Notes: a model not told the origin generated them from the letters alone. A stretch of 64,000 bases of DNA from Streptococcus sp. SK643 (GCF_000259505.1 NZ_AJMM01000006.1:213586-277585); one strand, 5' to 3'. Counted from the stretch's first letter, positions 31,421-39,791 are shown. Made by a program: numbers and translations.

Positions 31421-31867
31421 ATGAACAAAACAACATTTATGGCTAAACCAGGCCAAGTTGAACGTAAATGGTACGTAGTTGACGCAACTGATGTACCACT
31501 TGGACGTCTTTCTGCAGTAGTTGCTAGCGTACTTCGCGGAAAAAACAAACCAACATTTACACCACACACTGATACAGGTGACTTTGTGATTGTTATCAAT
31601 GCTGAAAAAGTTAAATTGACTGGTAAAAAAGCAACTGATAAAATCTACTACACTCACTCAAACCACCCAGGTGGATTGAAACAAATCTCTGCAGGTGAAC
31701 TTCGTTCTAAAAATGCAGTACGTTTGATTGAGAAATCAGTTAAAGGTATGCTTCCACACAATACTCTTGGACGCGCTCAAGGTATGAAGTTGAAAGTATT
31801 TGTTGGAGCTGAGCACACTCACGCTGCACAACAACCAGAAGTTCTTGATATTTCAGGACTTATCTAA
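31421..31867 (+). CDS. rplM: 50S ribosomal protein L13
   Basis: 148 residues with the family core [20 protein letters not shown], the NHPGGLK motif and [11 protein letters not shown]. It assembles early in the large subunit. It is first gene of the rplM-rpsI operon, 18 bp before rpsI, with highly biased codon use. Confidence 0.98.
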   Translation: MNKTTFMAKPGQVERKWYVVDATDVPLGRLSAVVASVLRGKNKPTFTPHTDTGDFVIVINAEKVKLTGKKATDKIYYTHSNHPGGLKQISAGELRSKNAVRLIEKSVKGMLPHNTLGRAQGMKLKVFVGAEHTHAAQQPEVLDISGLI

Positions 31868-31885
31868 GGAAAGGAACAATAAAGT

Positions 31886-32278
31886 ATGTCACAAGCACAA
31901 TATACAGGTACTGGACGTCGTAAAAACGCTGTTGCACGCGTTCGCCTTGTTCCAGGAACTGGTAAAATCACTGTTAACAAAAAAGATGTTGAAGAGTACA
32001 TCCCACACGCTGACCTTCGTCTCGTTATCAACCAACCATTCGCAGTTACTTCAACTGTAGGTTCATACGACGTTTTCGTTAACGTTGTAGGTGGTGGATA
32101 CGCTGGTCAATCAGGAGCTATCCGTCATGGTATCGCTCGTGCCCTTCTTCAAGTAGACCCAGACTTCCGCGATTCATTGAAACGCGCAGGACTTCTTACA
32201 CGTGACTCACGTAAAGTTGAACGTAAGAAACCAGGTCTTAAGAAAGCTCGTAAAGCATCACAATTCTCAAAACGTTAA
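31886..32278 (+). CDS. rpsI: 30S ribosomal protein S9
   Basis: 130 residues with the S9 core [35 protein letters not shown] and the conserved basic C-terminus ending SQFSKR. The gene is intact. Its last about 17 codons are the attachment site of a series of integrated elements. The current 3' end and terminator are supplied by element A, and copies of the same codons recur at 38,866, 48,897 and 57,458. Confidence 0.98.
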   Translation: MSQAQYTGTGRRKNAVARVRLVPGTGKITVNKKDVEEYIPHADLRLVINQPFAVTSTVGSYDVFVNVVGGGYAGQSGAIRHGIARALLQVDPDFRDSLKRAGLLTRDSRKVERKKPGLKKARKASQFSKR

Positions 32279-32310
32279 TCAATACGATTATATCAACGTT
32301 TCAAAGCACT
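32228..32310 (+). repeat. Left attachment site of element A (rpsI 3' end)
   Basis: The 83-bp stretch from the AAACCAGGTCTTAAG codons to TCAAAGCACT is repeated at 38866-38948 with a single mismatch. This gives attL and attR of a 6.6-kb insertion and keeps the rpsI product unchanged. Confidence 0.88.
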
Positions 32311-32338
32311 TTGCAAAAATTTTGCAAAGTGCTTTTTT
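32303..32338 (+). terminator. Element-supplied terminator behind rpsI
   Basis: AAGCACTTTGCAAAA and TTTTGCAAAGTGCTT form a long near-perfect stem followed by TTTTG. It stops the ribosomal operon from reading into element A. Confidence 0.85.
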
Positions 32339-32364
32339 GTCGATTTTTGAGCTCAAATAGCTTT

Positions 32365-32387
32365 GTGATAACCTTCTGATAACCTCT
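32365..32387. repeat. Candidate integrase arm site, left end
   Basis: A 23-bp stretch with TGATAACC twice (10 bp apart) recurs in the same orientation at 38745-38767 and 57335-57357, in each case near an att copy. Paired short direct repeats at both ends are typical arm-type sites for tyrosine integrases. Confidence 0.6.
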
Positions 32388-32409
32388 TCTAAATTTTTAA
32401 AATCATGAT

Positions 32410-33564
32410 TTATTTTGCTTTATTGAGATAGTCTGCAAATTTGTCAATAGAGTTTTTCTCACCAGTTTTTGTGGTGTGAGTATAGACATCTAATGTCACC
32501 TGACTGCTTGCATGACCGAGACGTTTTGATGTATTAGAAGGATCGATTCCAATTTCAGACATAAGTGTTGCATGTGTATGTCTAAACCCATGTGGGCTAA
32601 TTGGTTTTAATTTATGCTTTTTAATAATTCGATTCAGTACGTTATTAATGTAATCAGCATGCAAAGGTTCAATTTTGTCATTACTTGATATGTAAGAGAA
32701 CATATATTCATCACTAATATTCAGATTTGTAAGAGGAAGCTGAGATTGTTCTTTCAGATAGAAATTTCTCCATTGCTTAATAATATCGATTGTCTCATCA
32801 TCAAGATAGATTGTACGAACTGAAGATTCATTCTTTGTGCTCTTTTCAATCGCTTTACCGTCAATTCTTCCTAGACTTTTATCTATGTTTAAGAGATTGC
32901 TATCAAAGTCAATATCAGCCCATTTTAAAGCGTATAACTCTCCTTTTCGTAGTCCACTAAATGCAAGAAGTCTAAATAAAGCAAAATGTTTAAATGACTC
33001 AGTTTCTTTCACTATATCAAGGAAATGATGTAATTCCTCCAGTGACCAAAAATTATCTGATCTTGTCTTTTTGATTTTAGGCATGATAACATTCTTCATT
33101 GGATTGCGATCAATGTAGTTCATATTGATTGCAAAATCAAAAATTTTTGAGGTATAGGATTTTATCTGCTTGATATTTTTGAAAGTCTGAGATTTTTGTG
33201 TAATAAAATTTTGACAGTCTAAAGGACTGATTTGGTCAACACATTTATCGCCAAATACGGGTAGAATATGTATTCGATAGATATTCTTTGTTTGGGAAGA
33301 AGTTGTTTCTTCGACGGTACCAACATAGGCATTAAACCATTCTTGATAAAGTTCTTTATAAGTGACTTTGGGGTTAGGTTTGTCGGTACTTACTGTGGGG
33401 GCAACGACACCAGCTTCTAAACGAGCTTCGTACAATTTTGCCTCTTTTTTGGTTTTGAACCCTCTCTTTAAGTGCCTTTTTTTCTTTCCATAAGCATCTA
33501 AGCCAATGTAAAAGCTGACATAGTATAGGATTCCTTTTTTTGTTTTGTATTTGTGTATAGACAT
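32410..33564 (-). CDS. int: Tyrosine-recombinase integrase of element A
   Basis: 384 residues: N-terminal arm-binding domain (KKGILYYVSFYIGLDAYGKK), SAM-like core-binding domain, then the catalytic domain with Arg in FSGLRKGEL (near 205), HxxR in HGFRHTHAT (near 325), GHAS and the nucleophile Tyr in LDVYTHTT (near 361). It is complete and reads back toward attL at the rpsI end, the usual layout. It should catalyse insertion into and excision from the rpsI 3' end. Confidence 0.94.
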   Translation of the reverse strand: MSIHKYKTKKGILYYVSFYIGLDAYGKKKRHLKRGFKTKKEAKLYEARLEAGVVAPTVSTDKPNPKVTYKELYQEWFNAYVGTVEETTSSQTKNIYRIHILPVFGDKCVDQISPLDCQNFITQKSQTFKNIKQIKSYTSKIFDFAINMNYIDRNPMKNVIMPKIKKTRSDNFWSLEELHHFLDIVKETESFKHFALFRLLAFSGLRKGELYALKWADIDFDSNLLNIDKSLGRIDGKAIEKSTKNESSVRTIYLDDETIDIIKQWRNFYLKEQSQLPLTNLNISDEYMFSYISSNDKIEPLHADYINNVLNRIIKKHKLKPISPHGFRHTHATLMSEIGIDPSNTSKRLGHASSQVTLDVYTHTTKTGEKNSIDKFADYLNKAK

Positions 33565-33583
33565 TTTTTCTCCGTATCTAAGT

Positions 33584-33612
33584 TTTCGGAGCTTATGTAA
33601 TTGAGAAATGAG
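33584..33612. repeat. 29-bp direct repeat, copy 1
   Basis: TTTCGGAGCTTAT-containing 29-mer that recurs at 34243-34271 (27 of 29 matching), flanking the repressor gene. Its core AGTTTTCGGAGCTTATG is also found inverted at 38732-38748 region and near 57314, close to the right ends. Probable binding site for integrase, excisionase or a regulator. Confidence 0.6.
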
Positions 33613-33615
33613 TGT

Positions 33616-34134
33616 CTATCTATTTTTTCTATCTTCTTGGCGGATAGCGTATTCGTCTGTTTTAATCCAGCTCTGCCAAACTTTAGAATCTTTATTTTGG
33701 TGATTCATATAATCTATAAACTCAGACATAAAACGTTTGTTTTTCTCAGCTAGATATTCTGAGAATATATGACGAAATTCATCTGAAAAACTATCATCAA
33801 GTGGTAGTGTTAATGCCCTTTCGCCAAATTCGATGCTCTTCTTTAACTTCTCCATATCGCTTTTAAAAGGTGTCACAGAACCAATTTTAGATGTTTTGAA
33901 ACTATCTGTAACAATTTTAAGATTTGATGGAGCGTGTGGGTTGCTATCAAGTCCCATAATGTAAGCGACGGAAACATTAAAGTATTTTGCCAATTTTTCA
34001 GCATTATCTTTTTTAGGTTTGCGGATTCCTTGATTGTATCCAGAAAGTGTAGGATAGGCTATATTTGTAGCTTCGCTAATTTCTGTCAATTTTTTTCCGC
34101 TATTTTCTATCAGTTTAGTAATATGATTCGTCAT
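33616..34134 (-). CDS. XRE/CI-like repressor of element A
   Basis: 172 residues. The N-terminal helix-turn-helix is HITKLIENSGKKLTEISEAT and the following recognition helix; the C-terminal part is not an S24 peptidase. The start at 34134 is chosen because AAGGAGG precedes it on the minus strand; the frame stays open upstream. It is divergent from the 34282 gene, as in phage or phage-satellite lysogeny switches, and would keep element A quiescent. Confidence 0.87.
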   Translation of the reverse strand: MTNHITKLIENSGKKLTEISEATNIAYPTLSGYNQGIRKPKKDNAEKLAKYFNVSVAYIMGLDSNPHAPSNLKIVTDSFKTSKIGSVTPFKSDMEKLKKSIEFGERALTLPLDDSFSDEFRHIFSEYLAEKNKRFMSEFIDYMNHQNKDSKVWQSWIKTDEYAIRQEDRKNR

Positions 34135-34167
34135 AAGAACCTCCTTTTTATCATTATAACACATTTT

Positions 34168-34228
34168 ATTCTTTTTGAATAAAAAAGCTTGACAAAAATT
34201 CAAAAAGGATATATAATTCAAAATGAAT
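34168..34228. promoter_or_regulatory. Divergent control region with three operator-like palindromes
   Basis: Three copies of ATTC-N5-GAAT-type sites: ATTCTTTTTGAAT (34168-34180), ATTCAAAAAGGAT (34198-34210) and ATTCAAAATGAAT (34216-34228). A consensus rightward promoter TTGACA-17-TATAAT spans 34189-34217, overlapped by the second and third sites. Likely operators for the adjacent XRE repressor. Confidence 0.7.
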
Positions 34229-34242
34229 AACAAATTAAATGG

Positions 34243-34271
34243 TTTCGGAGCTTATTTAATTTAGAAATGAG
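34243..34271. repeat. 29-bp direct repeat, copy 2
   Basis: Second copy of the TTTCGGAGCTTAT 29-mer (see 33584-33612). It lies in the leader of the rightward operon, just before the first gene's ribosome-binding site. Confidence 0.6.
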
Positions 34272-34281
34272 GTGTGAATTT

Positions 34282-34563
34282 ATGTCGGAAACTACTTTAG
34301 TTGTCCAGCTTCCTAAAGAATTAGAGAAGCAATTACGTGCTCACTATGATGAGATGATTTCAAATGCTGTAGCAAGAGTATTTGAAGATAAAGAACTTTA
34401 TAAACCTATGGTTCGTATGTCAGGTTTGTCTAGGTGGTTAGATGTATCTACGACAACAATCCAAAAATGGACGAAAGAAGGAATGCCAACCATGGTGATT
34501 GATGGAGTGACTTTATACGATAAAAGAGCAGTAACACGATGGTTGAAGCAATATGAAAGATAG
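34282..34563 (+). CDS. DUF771-like phage/excisionase-type protein
   Basis: 93 residues. The C-terminal half, MSGLSRWLDVSTTTIQKWTK then GMPTMVIDGVTLYDKRAVTRWL, is a MerR/excisionase-like winged helix as in DUF771 proteins of lactococcal and streptococcal phages. It is the first gene of the rightward operon behind the regulated promoter. A role as excisionase or early regulator is inferred. GAGGTG precedes the chosen ATG. Confidence 0.75.
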   Translation: MSETTLVVQLPKELEKQLRAHYDEMISNAVARVFEDKELYKPMVRMSGLSRWLDVSTTTIQKWTKEGMPTMVIDGVTLYDKRAVTRWLKQYER

Positions 34564-34571
34564 GTACTCGT

Positions 34572-35411
34572 ATGAATGGTGTTCAGTGGATCAAGATAAC
34601 AACAGATATATTTGATGATGAAAAAATTCAGCTAATAGAATCAATGCCAGAAGGAGATACTCTTATTGTAATATGGTTTAAAATTCTGGTGCTTGCAGGA
34701 AAGAAAAATAATAGTGGCATATTAAGTCTAGGGAACAAGGTTTATTACACAGAAGAGATGCTTTCAACAGTGTTTAGACGAAAGGCTACATCTGTAAAAT
34801 TAGCTCTCAGCATGTTTGAAGAATTTGGCATGATAGAAATCATAGATGGCGCTATTACCATTCCAAAATGGGAGAAACATCAGAATATAGATGGACTAGA
34901 AAAGATTAGAAAACAAACTAGGGAACGTGTTGCTCGTCATAGACAAAAACAAAAAGCACTAATTACAGGCGAGCCACAACTCGTTTTAGACTGTAACGTT
35001 ACAGTAACGGATGAAAATGATAATGTAACGCAAGAGATTAAGAACAAGAGTAAGAATAAGAAAGAGATTGAGAATATACTGGATAATAGTTCTAGAAAGC
35101 CTGAAACTTATATTCCACCCAAATATTATTCTTTGTTAGAATCCATTTCTTATAAGTACAATGATAGATTTTTGTATCCTAACAATTACACTTTAACACA
35201 TGCTCAGAAGATGAAGATAGGCGAGTATTTGGCTAGTGGGTATGTAACTAGTGATGAAGTCATTAGCATGATTGAACGGATTCCTGAGGATGCGACGTCT
35301 CCTTTGGCGTATTTATTTAAGTCTATGGAGAATTTAAAGCAGGAACGTATGCTGGAGTGCAAAGCTATTGCCCATGAAAATGTCCGAAAGAAGTATATGA
35401 TAAATGAGTAG
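34572..35411 (+). CDS. Phage replisome-organizer-type replication protein
   Basis: 279 residues. The N-terminal domain (WIKITTDIFDDEKIQLIESM then PEGDTLIVIWFKILVLAGKK) is the phage replisome organizer N-terminal family. A basic linker follows (QTRERVARHRQKQK), then a variable C-terminus that may recruit host helicase loader. Such proteins initiate theta-type replication in phages, satellites and small mobile elements. It suggests element A replicates after excision. Confidence 0.85.
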   Translation: MNGVQWIKITTDIFDDEKIQLIESMPEGDTLIVIWFKILVLAGKKNNSGILSLGNKVYYTEEMLSTVFRRKATSVKLALSMFEEFGMIEIIDGAITIPKWEKHQNIDGLEKIRKQTRERVARHRQKQKALITGEPQLVLDCNVTVTDENDNVTQEIKNKSKNKKEIENILDNSSRKPETYIPPKYYSLLESISYKYNDRFLYPNNYTLTHAQKMKIGEYLASGYVTSDEVISMIERIPEDATSPLAYLFKSMENLKQERMLECKAIAHENVRKKYMINE

Positions 35412-35763
35412 ATATAGGACTGTTCTAAAGAAATGTTACATCACTGAGGAGCAAAATGAAATAGTGAATAACTTGATTGAAATGACAAATCATCTAAGTT
35501 TTTCCTCTTATGCCAGAAAAATGTTATTTAAGAGCTCGCCTATTTATCTTCAATTTGATTTTGAATCTTATCATGACTTTATATTTCAAGTTAGAAGAAT
35601 TATCAATAACTTACGTCAGTTAGAAAGAATAGCAGAACAAAGTGAGGATTTGGATAATGTAAGGATATTTCACTACTGCGTTGAGCTGATGATAGAATAT
35701 GAAAAGAAGACAAGTAAACAAGTGAAAGAACTTGTAAAACGACTAAATAAGAAAACGAGGTGA
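35404..35763 (+). CDS. MobC-like relaxosome accessory protein 1
   Basis: 119 residues, overlapping the previous gene by 8 bp. The pattern VLKKCYITEEQNEIVNNLIE, SFSSYARKMLF and RRIINNLRQLERIAEQ resembles the ribbon-helix-helix MobC/mobilization family. No relaxase is visible in the element, so it may act on a helper element's relaxase or as a simple DNA-binding protein. It has a sister gene next to it. Confidence 0.65.
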   Translation: MSRYRTVLKKCYITEEQNEIVNNLIEMTNHLSFSSYARKMLFKSSPIYLQFDFESYHDFIFQVRRIINNLRQLERIAEQSEDLDNVRIFHYCVELMIEYEKKTSKQVKELVKRLNKKTR

Positions 35764-35770
35764 TAGGACC

Positions 35771-36103
35771 ATGAGAATAAAATCTGTGTTGAAACAGGTG
35801 TTTTTGACGGAAGAAGAAAATAAAAAATTAAATGATTGCATGAGGAAGGAAAATATTCGTAATTTTTCTGAGTTTGCTAGACAAAAATTAATACGAACAG
35901 ATTTGAACATCCAAAAAGTCTCTTTTGAAGGTTTAGTTCCTTTAACAGAAGAGTTGGAACAAGTCGGAAAGAATATCAATTCTATAGCCCGTCTTGCAAC
36001 TGTAGTTGGGAGAATAAGCTATGAAAACAAAATGGATATGTCTATTTTGATGCAAAAAATAGTTGATGTGATGGAGGAAAAAGATGTTTATTTTCAAAAG
36101 TAA
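35771..36103 (+). CDS. MobC-like relaxosome accessory protein 2
   Basis: 110 residues sharing the layout of the preceding protein: SVLKQVFLTEEENKKLNDCM, NFSEFARQKLIRTD and LEQVGKNINSIARLA, the last being the MobC hallmark. The pair probably arose by duplication with divergence. It ends 20 bp inside the following small gene. Confidence 0.65.
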   Translation: MRIKSVLKQVFLTEEENKKLNDCMRKENIRNFSEFARQKLIRTDLNIQKVSFEGLVPLTEELEQVGKNINSIARLATVVGRISYENKMDMSILMQKIVDVMEEKDVYFQK

Positions 36104-36278
36104 TATGGATAAGGATTTTGATCAGATATGTGAATACATATTGAAATTAAAGCGAGCAGAATTATTTCTTCATGGAATTAAACAACAAGATAAAACGAAG
36201 GCTCGTTTGTATCATGCGATGCTGGAATACTATGATGCTAACCATAAAAAAGAAAGACATATGAGAATTTTAAAATAA
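36084..36278 (+). CDS. Small hypothetical protein of element A
   Basis: 64 residues, mostly helical and basic (KDFDQICEYILKLKRAELFL then HGIKQQDKTKARLYHAMLEY). It overlaps the preceding gene by 20 bp and is followed at once by a terminator, so it is the last gene of the operon. I do not recognise a family. Confidence 0.55.
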   Translation: MFIFKSNMDKDFDQICEYILKLKRAELFLHGIKQQDKTKARLYHAMLEYYDANHKKERHMRILK

Positions 36279-36280
36279 GG

Positions 36281-36313
36281 AAACGCTGTTAAAAATTTTG
36301 CAGCGTTTTTTAT
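36281..36313 (+). terminator. Terminator of the element A operon
   Basis: AAACGCTG (36281-36288) pairs with CAGCGTTT (36301-36308), followed by TTTTA. Confidence 0.85.
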
Positions 36314-36319
36314 ATATCT

Positions 36320-36560
36320 TCTTAAAATATTTGTACACACAAATGACAGTCAAATTGATTTTTGGGATTATTTTATCGAGAAGGAAAGATTTCTCATAAT
36401 ATGACTTTGCGAGCTCAGAGTCTGTATACACACACTCCCAAAATCATCCTAAAATTTGTATACACAAAGTGTATGTACTTTTTGGGATGATTTGAATTTT
36501 GGGGAATCCCCAAACCCCTGATGAATTATACGAGCAAAAAAATTTGGGAGTAAGTTTTAG
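36320..36560. other. Inverted-repeat-rich noncoding stretch (possible origin)
   Basis: Several nested repeats: AAATCATCC (near 36438-36452) with GGATGATTT (near 36484-36494), GTATACAC/GTGTATGTAC between them, and TTTGGGG-aat-CCCCAAA near 36500. It lies behind the replication and MobC-like genes. An origin of replication or transfer is a natural guess, but I cannot name a nick site. Confidence 0.4.
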
Positions 36561-36658
36561 AAAGAACTATTCTAAAGTATTTAAAATCTGACTTTAAGTA
36601 AATTTTTTATTATGTGACTATTAGCCTGTCTCACTCCGCTAGGTGCGAGACAAAAAAA

Positions 36659-36729
36659 TACCCGCTATGCGGGTGTGTACTGACCCCCAAAAGTTAGACA
36701 GAAAAAATCTAACTTTTGGGGTCAGTACA
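36659..36729. repeat. Palindrome of IS3-like ends next to a small hairpin
   Basis: TACCCGC-tat-GCGGGT (36659-36674) is followed by a 22-bp inverted repeat with ends TGTACTGACCCC (36676-36698 and 36708-36729) and a 9-nt loop. TGTACTGACCCC..AAAAGTTAGACA resembles terminal repeats of IS150-group IS3 elements. No transposase is left, so it is a solo end-pair, a MITE or a strong terminator. Confidence 0.5.
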
Positions 36730-36738
36730 AAAGCGTTT

Positions 36739-37101
36739 TTATTGTATAAAGAATATCAAATAGTTTGAGGGTTTTACTTGTCGCTGTATTTCTTCACTAT
36801 CCTTTTTGTAATACTCCTGCTTTGTTCCTGAAATATCTACAGTGAATACGTCATCCTTGAAGGTATAATTCTCTTTTCGGTTTATGATATTAGAGCCAGT
36901 CGGTTCGATTGTTGCACTGTCTTTATCAATTGTAAAGGTGTCGGCCTCTCCTTTGTTACCTGAAATGGTAAAGGCAACTTCATTTCTACTCTCGTTTATT
37001 CAACGGTATTCGCCATCTAAAGAATTGCTTGATTGGTTAGAGCATGCAATTAATAAAATTGTAGATAGAGACACTAAAAGTAATGTGATAAATCTTTTCA
37101 T
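36739..37101 (-). pseudogene. Broken lipoprotein gene
   Basis: Reading from 37101, the product starts MKRFITLLLVSLSTILLIAC (a lipobox) and continues as a close paralogue of the intact lipoprotein at 47515-47877. The shared parts include SLDGEY, VFTVDISG and YYKKDSE. After EYR a TGA replaces the Trp codon found in the intact copy, so the product would stop after 33 residues. The rest of the frame is open to 36739. It occupies the cargo end of element A. Confidence 0.85.
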
Positions 37102-37412
37102 TTACATACTTTTTATTTCTATATTATATTAAAGAAACATTACATAAGTAAGACAGTAATTTTTTAGGTTGATCTCTTTCTTTCGGGAAAATCATTATGT
37201 TTCGGAAAGTCAAGATTTTGTTATTATTTATGATATACTGGTACCGTAATTATATCCTTACAGAGGTTAAGTAAGGGTTTCAGTACACGTCAATAGATGT
37301 CAAAATATTGATTTTAAGCGATTTTTGATTTTTGGAAACTCATTATATCGCACTACAAATCAATAAAAACTGTACCTTTTTTAGATAAATATATTATCTG
37401 GATATTGAAGTT

Positions 37413-37448
37413 AAGCCCTGCTGTCATTTCGATGGCAGGGCTTTTTAA
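37413..37448 (+). terminator. Intrinsic terminator without an obvious upstream gene
   Basis: AAGCCCTGC (37413-37421) pairs with GCAGGGCTT (37435-37443), followed by TTTAATATTT. The 37110-37410 stretch before it holds no gene I can support; a TATACT near 37229 could drive a short RNA ending here. Confidence 0.6.
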
Positions 37449-37493
37449 TATTTGGTACACTAACTTCTTATCTATATTTTGGTGGATTTTAAG

Positions 37494-37545
37494 TTGACAT
37501 CTACAAAGTTTAATGTTAGAATACATTCAAAAATATATTTGAATG
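37494..37545 (+). promoter_or_regulatory. cadD promoter and CadC operator
   Basis: TTGACA (37494-37499), a 17-bp spacer and TAGAAT (37517-37522), followed by the perfect inverted repeat CATTCAAA-n6-TTTGAATG (37524-37545). The repeat resembles the published CadC operator of staphylococcal plasmids and sits where a bound repressor blocks transcription start. Confidence 0.8.
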
Positions 37546-37554
37546 AGGTATTTT

Positions 37555-38169
37555 ATGATTCAAAATGTTGTTACTTCAATAATCCTGTATTCTGGGACAG
37601 CCGTAGACTTACTTATTATCCTAATGTTATTTTTTGCCAAAAGAAAAAGCAGAAAAGACATCATTAACATCTATTTAGGACAATTTCTAGGCTCTGTTAG
37701 TCTAATATTGCTAAGTTTGCTTTTTGCATTTGTCTTAAATTATATTCCTAGTAAAGAGATTTTAGGTTTACTCGGTTTGATTCCAATTTTCCTAGGTCTC
37801 AAAGTTTTGCTTTTAGGAGATTCTGATGGAGAAGCTATTGCCAAAGAAGGTTTGCGCAAAGATAATAAAAACCTGATATTTCTAGTCGCTATGATTACTT
37901 TTGCAAGTTGTGGTGCTGACAATATTGGTGTCTTTGTTCCATATTTTACTACCTTAAATTTAGCAAATTTGATAGTAGCTTTACTTACCTTTCTAGTCAT
38001 GATTTATCTCTTGGTTTTTTCTGCCCAAAAATTGGCACAAGTCTCTTCTGTTGGAGAAATTTTGGAAAAATATAGCAGATGGTTTATTGCCGTTGTTTAT
38101 TTAGGATTGGGGATATATATCCTGATTGAAAATAACAGTTTTGACATACTATGGACTATATTAGGCTAG
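37555..38169 (+). CDS. cadD: CadD-family cadmium resistance transporter
   Basis: 204-residue membrane protein with five or so helices, very like staphylococcal CadD: SGTAVDLLIILMLFFAKRKS, LNYIPSKEILGLLGLIPIFL and ASCGADNIGVFVPYFTTLNL. It exports or sequesters Cd2+. I start it at ATG 37555 because GAGGT lies just before and the N-terminus then matches the family. It is transcribed with the regulator that overlaps the operon end, and it is cargo of element A. Confidence 0.92.
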   Translation: MIQNVVTSIILYSGTAVDLLIILMLFFAKRKSRKDIINIYLGQFLGSVSLILLSLLFAFVLNYIPSKEILGLLGLIPIFLGLKVLLLGDSDGEAIAKEGLRKDNKNLIFLVAMITFASCGADNIGVFVPYFTTLNLANLIVALLTFLVMIYLLVFSAQKLAQVSSVGEILEKYSRWFIAVVYLGLGIYILIENNSFDILWTILG

Positions 38170-38180
38170 GAGAAAATATT

Positions 38181-38519
38181 ATGAAAAAAGATAGTATCTG
38201 CCAAGTGAATGTTATAAATCAGCAAAATATTACAACCGCAACGAACTACCTTGAAAAGGAAAAAGTCCAAAAATCACTTCGCATTTTAACAAAATTTACC
38301 GATAATAAACAGATAAATATCATCTTCTATCTTCTTGCTGTTGAAGAACTCTGTGTCTGTGATATAGCCTGTTTACTAAATCTCAGTATGGCATCTACTT
38401 CCCACCATCTTCGTAAACTAGCCAATCAAAACATCTTGGGCACTAGAAGAGAGGGGAAAATTATATATTATTTTATAAAAGATGAGGAAATCAGGGATTT
38501 TTTTAATCAACTAGGATAA
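38181..38519 (+). CDS. cadC: ArsR-family metal-responsive repressor (CadC/CadX)
   Basis: 112 residues. The winged helix has the metal-site motif ELCVCDIACLLNLS on helix alpha-3 and recognition helix MASTSHHLRKLANQN. An N-terminal Cys (DSICQVN) could complete a CadC-type soft-metal site. AGGAGAA precedes ATG 38181. It should release the operator at 37524 on Cd, Pb or Zn binding. Confidence 0.9.
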   Translation: MKKDSICQVNVINQQNITTATNYLEKEKVQKSLRILTKFTDNKQINIIFYLLAVEELCVCDIACLLNLSMASTSHHLRKLANQNILGTRREGKIIYYFIKDEEIRDFFNQLG

Positions 38520-38611
38520 CAACTATTTTTACTACTTTTCCATGATTCTAGGGAGCTACTCTATGAAATTTTTTGATGAAAATTACTCACAAGAAATAAT
38601 ATATAGAACTG

Positions 38612-38948
38612 TTTAAATATCTTCAGGATAGAAAAAGAAATTGTCCAGGCACGAAGAAACTGTATATTTGTTGCTAAACTGTACATCATCTTTATGATAC
38701 AGTATTTCGTATTTCTCAACTACATAAGCTCCGAAAACTAAAATGTGATAACCCTTTGATAACCTCTCGATTTTCAAAAGGATTATATATGTAAATATTG
38801 AGGATTTATCTCTTAAAATTACTTGATTTTAGTGATAATTTACCATAAATATCATAATGTAGAAAAAACCAGGTCTTAAGAAAGCTCGTAAAGCTTCACA
38901 ATTCTCAAAACGTTAATCAATACGATTATATCAACGTTTCAAAGCACT
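38612..38948. repeat. Right end of element A, shared with element C
   Basis: The 337 bp up to attR are highly similar to 57203-57506. Both contain the inverted CGGAGCTTAT core (CATAAGCTCCGAAAAC), the double TGATAACC arm site and the run into the rpsI codons. This shows that the right ends of elements A and C belong to the same integrase family. The remaining 38520-38611 has no gene. Confidence 0.85.
38866..38948 (+). repeat. Right attachment site of element A / left of element B
   Basis: 83 bp identical to 32228-32310 except one base (GCATCA to GCTTCA). It encodes the S9 tail [16 protein letters not shown] and stop but has no start. AGCAC...GGTGCT plus T-run just after it (38943-38980) may act as a terminator. 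Confidence 0.88.
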
Positions 38949-39022
38949 CAAGAGTTTACCTCATGGGTGCTTTTTTTATGTTTTTTTGAAAAGTTTAGTT
39001 CAAAGTTCACCTTATTTTTACC

Positions 39023-39163
39023 TTATTGTTTTAGAAACTTTAAAGCAAATTCACCAACTGCTATAGGAACTACATTAGAAGTGTTGACATAAGTCTTTGT
39101 TGTAATCGTGTCACTATGCGTTAGTGCTTTATAGATTCCATAGTTTAATCCAGTTTTAGCCAT
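39023..39163 (-). pseudogene. Tail of a tyrosine integrase
   Basis: 46 codons encode MAKTGLNYGIYKALTHSDTI then TTKTYVNTSNVV, matching the last residues of the truncated integrase at 49200-49460 (ALTHSDKEVTKTYVNT), including the catalytic Tyr. The rest of the integrase is gone. It sits next to the att copy where an element B integrase would be expected. An AGGAGA before the ATG is probably fortuitous or from a fused neighbour. Confidence 0.7.
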
Positions 39164-39184
39164 TTCATTTTCTCCTTTATTTTG

Positions 39185-39760
<576 letters not shown>

Positions 39761-39791
39761 CATAGTTTTCTCTTTTATTATAAAAGTAAAA

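Noticed and set aside
34572..35411. Plasmid RepA or DnaD primosome protein
   Set aside because: The N-terminal KITTDIFDDEKI pattern fits the phage replisome organizer family better; no RepA winged-helix pair is visible.
36320..36560. CRISPR-like short repeats in the element A noncoding stretch
   Set aside because: The repeats are inverted pairs of different sequence and not regularly spaced, so there is no array.
36884..37132. + strand frame over the lipoprotein pseudogene
   Set aside because: It is antisense to a recognisable lipoprotein with lipobox; the minus strand explains the sequence.
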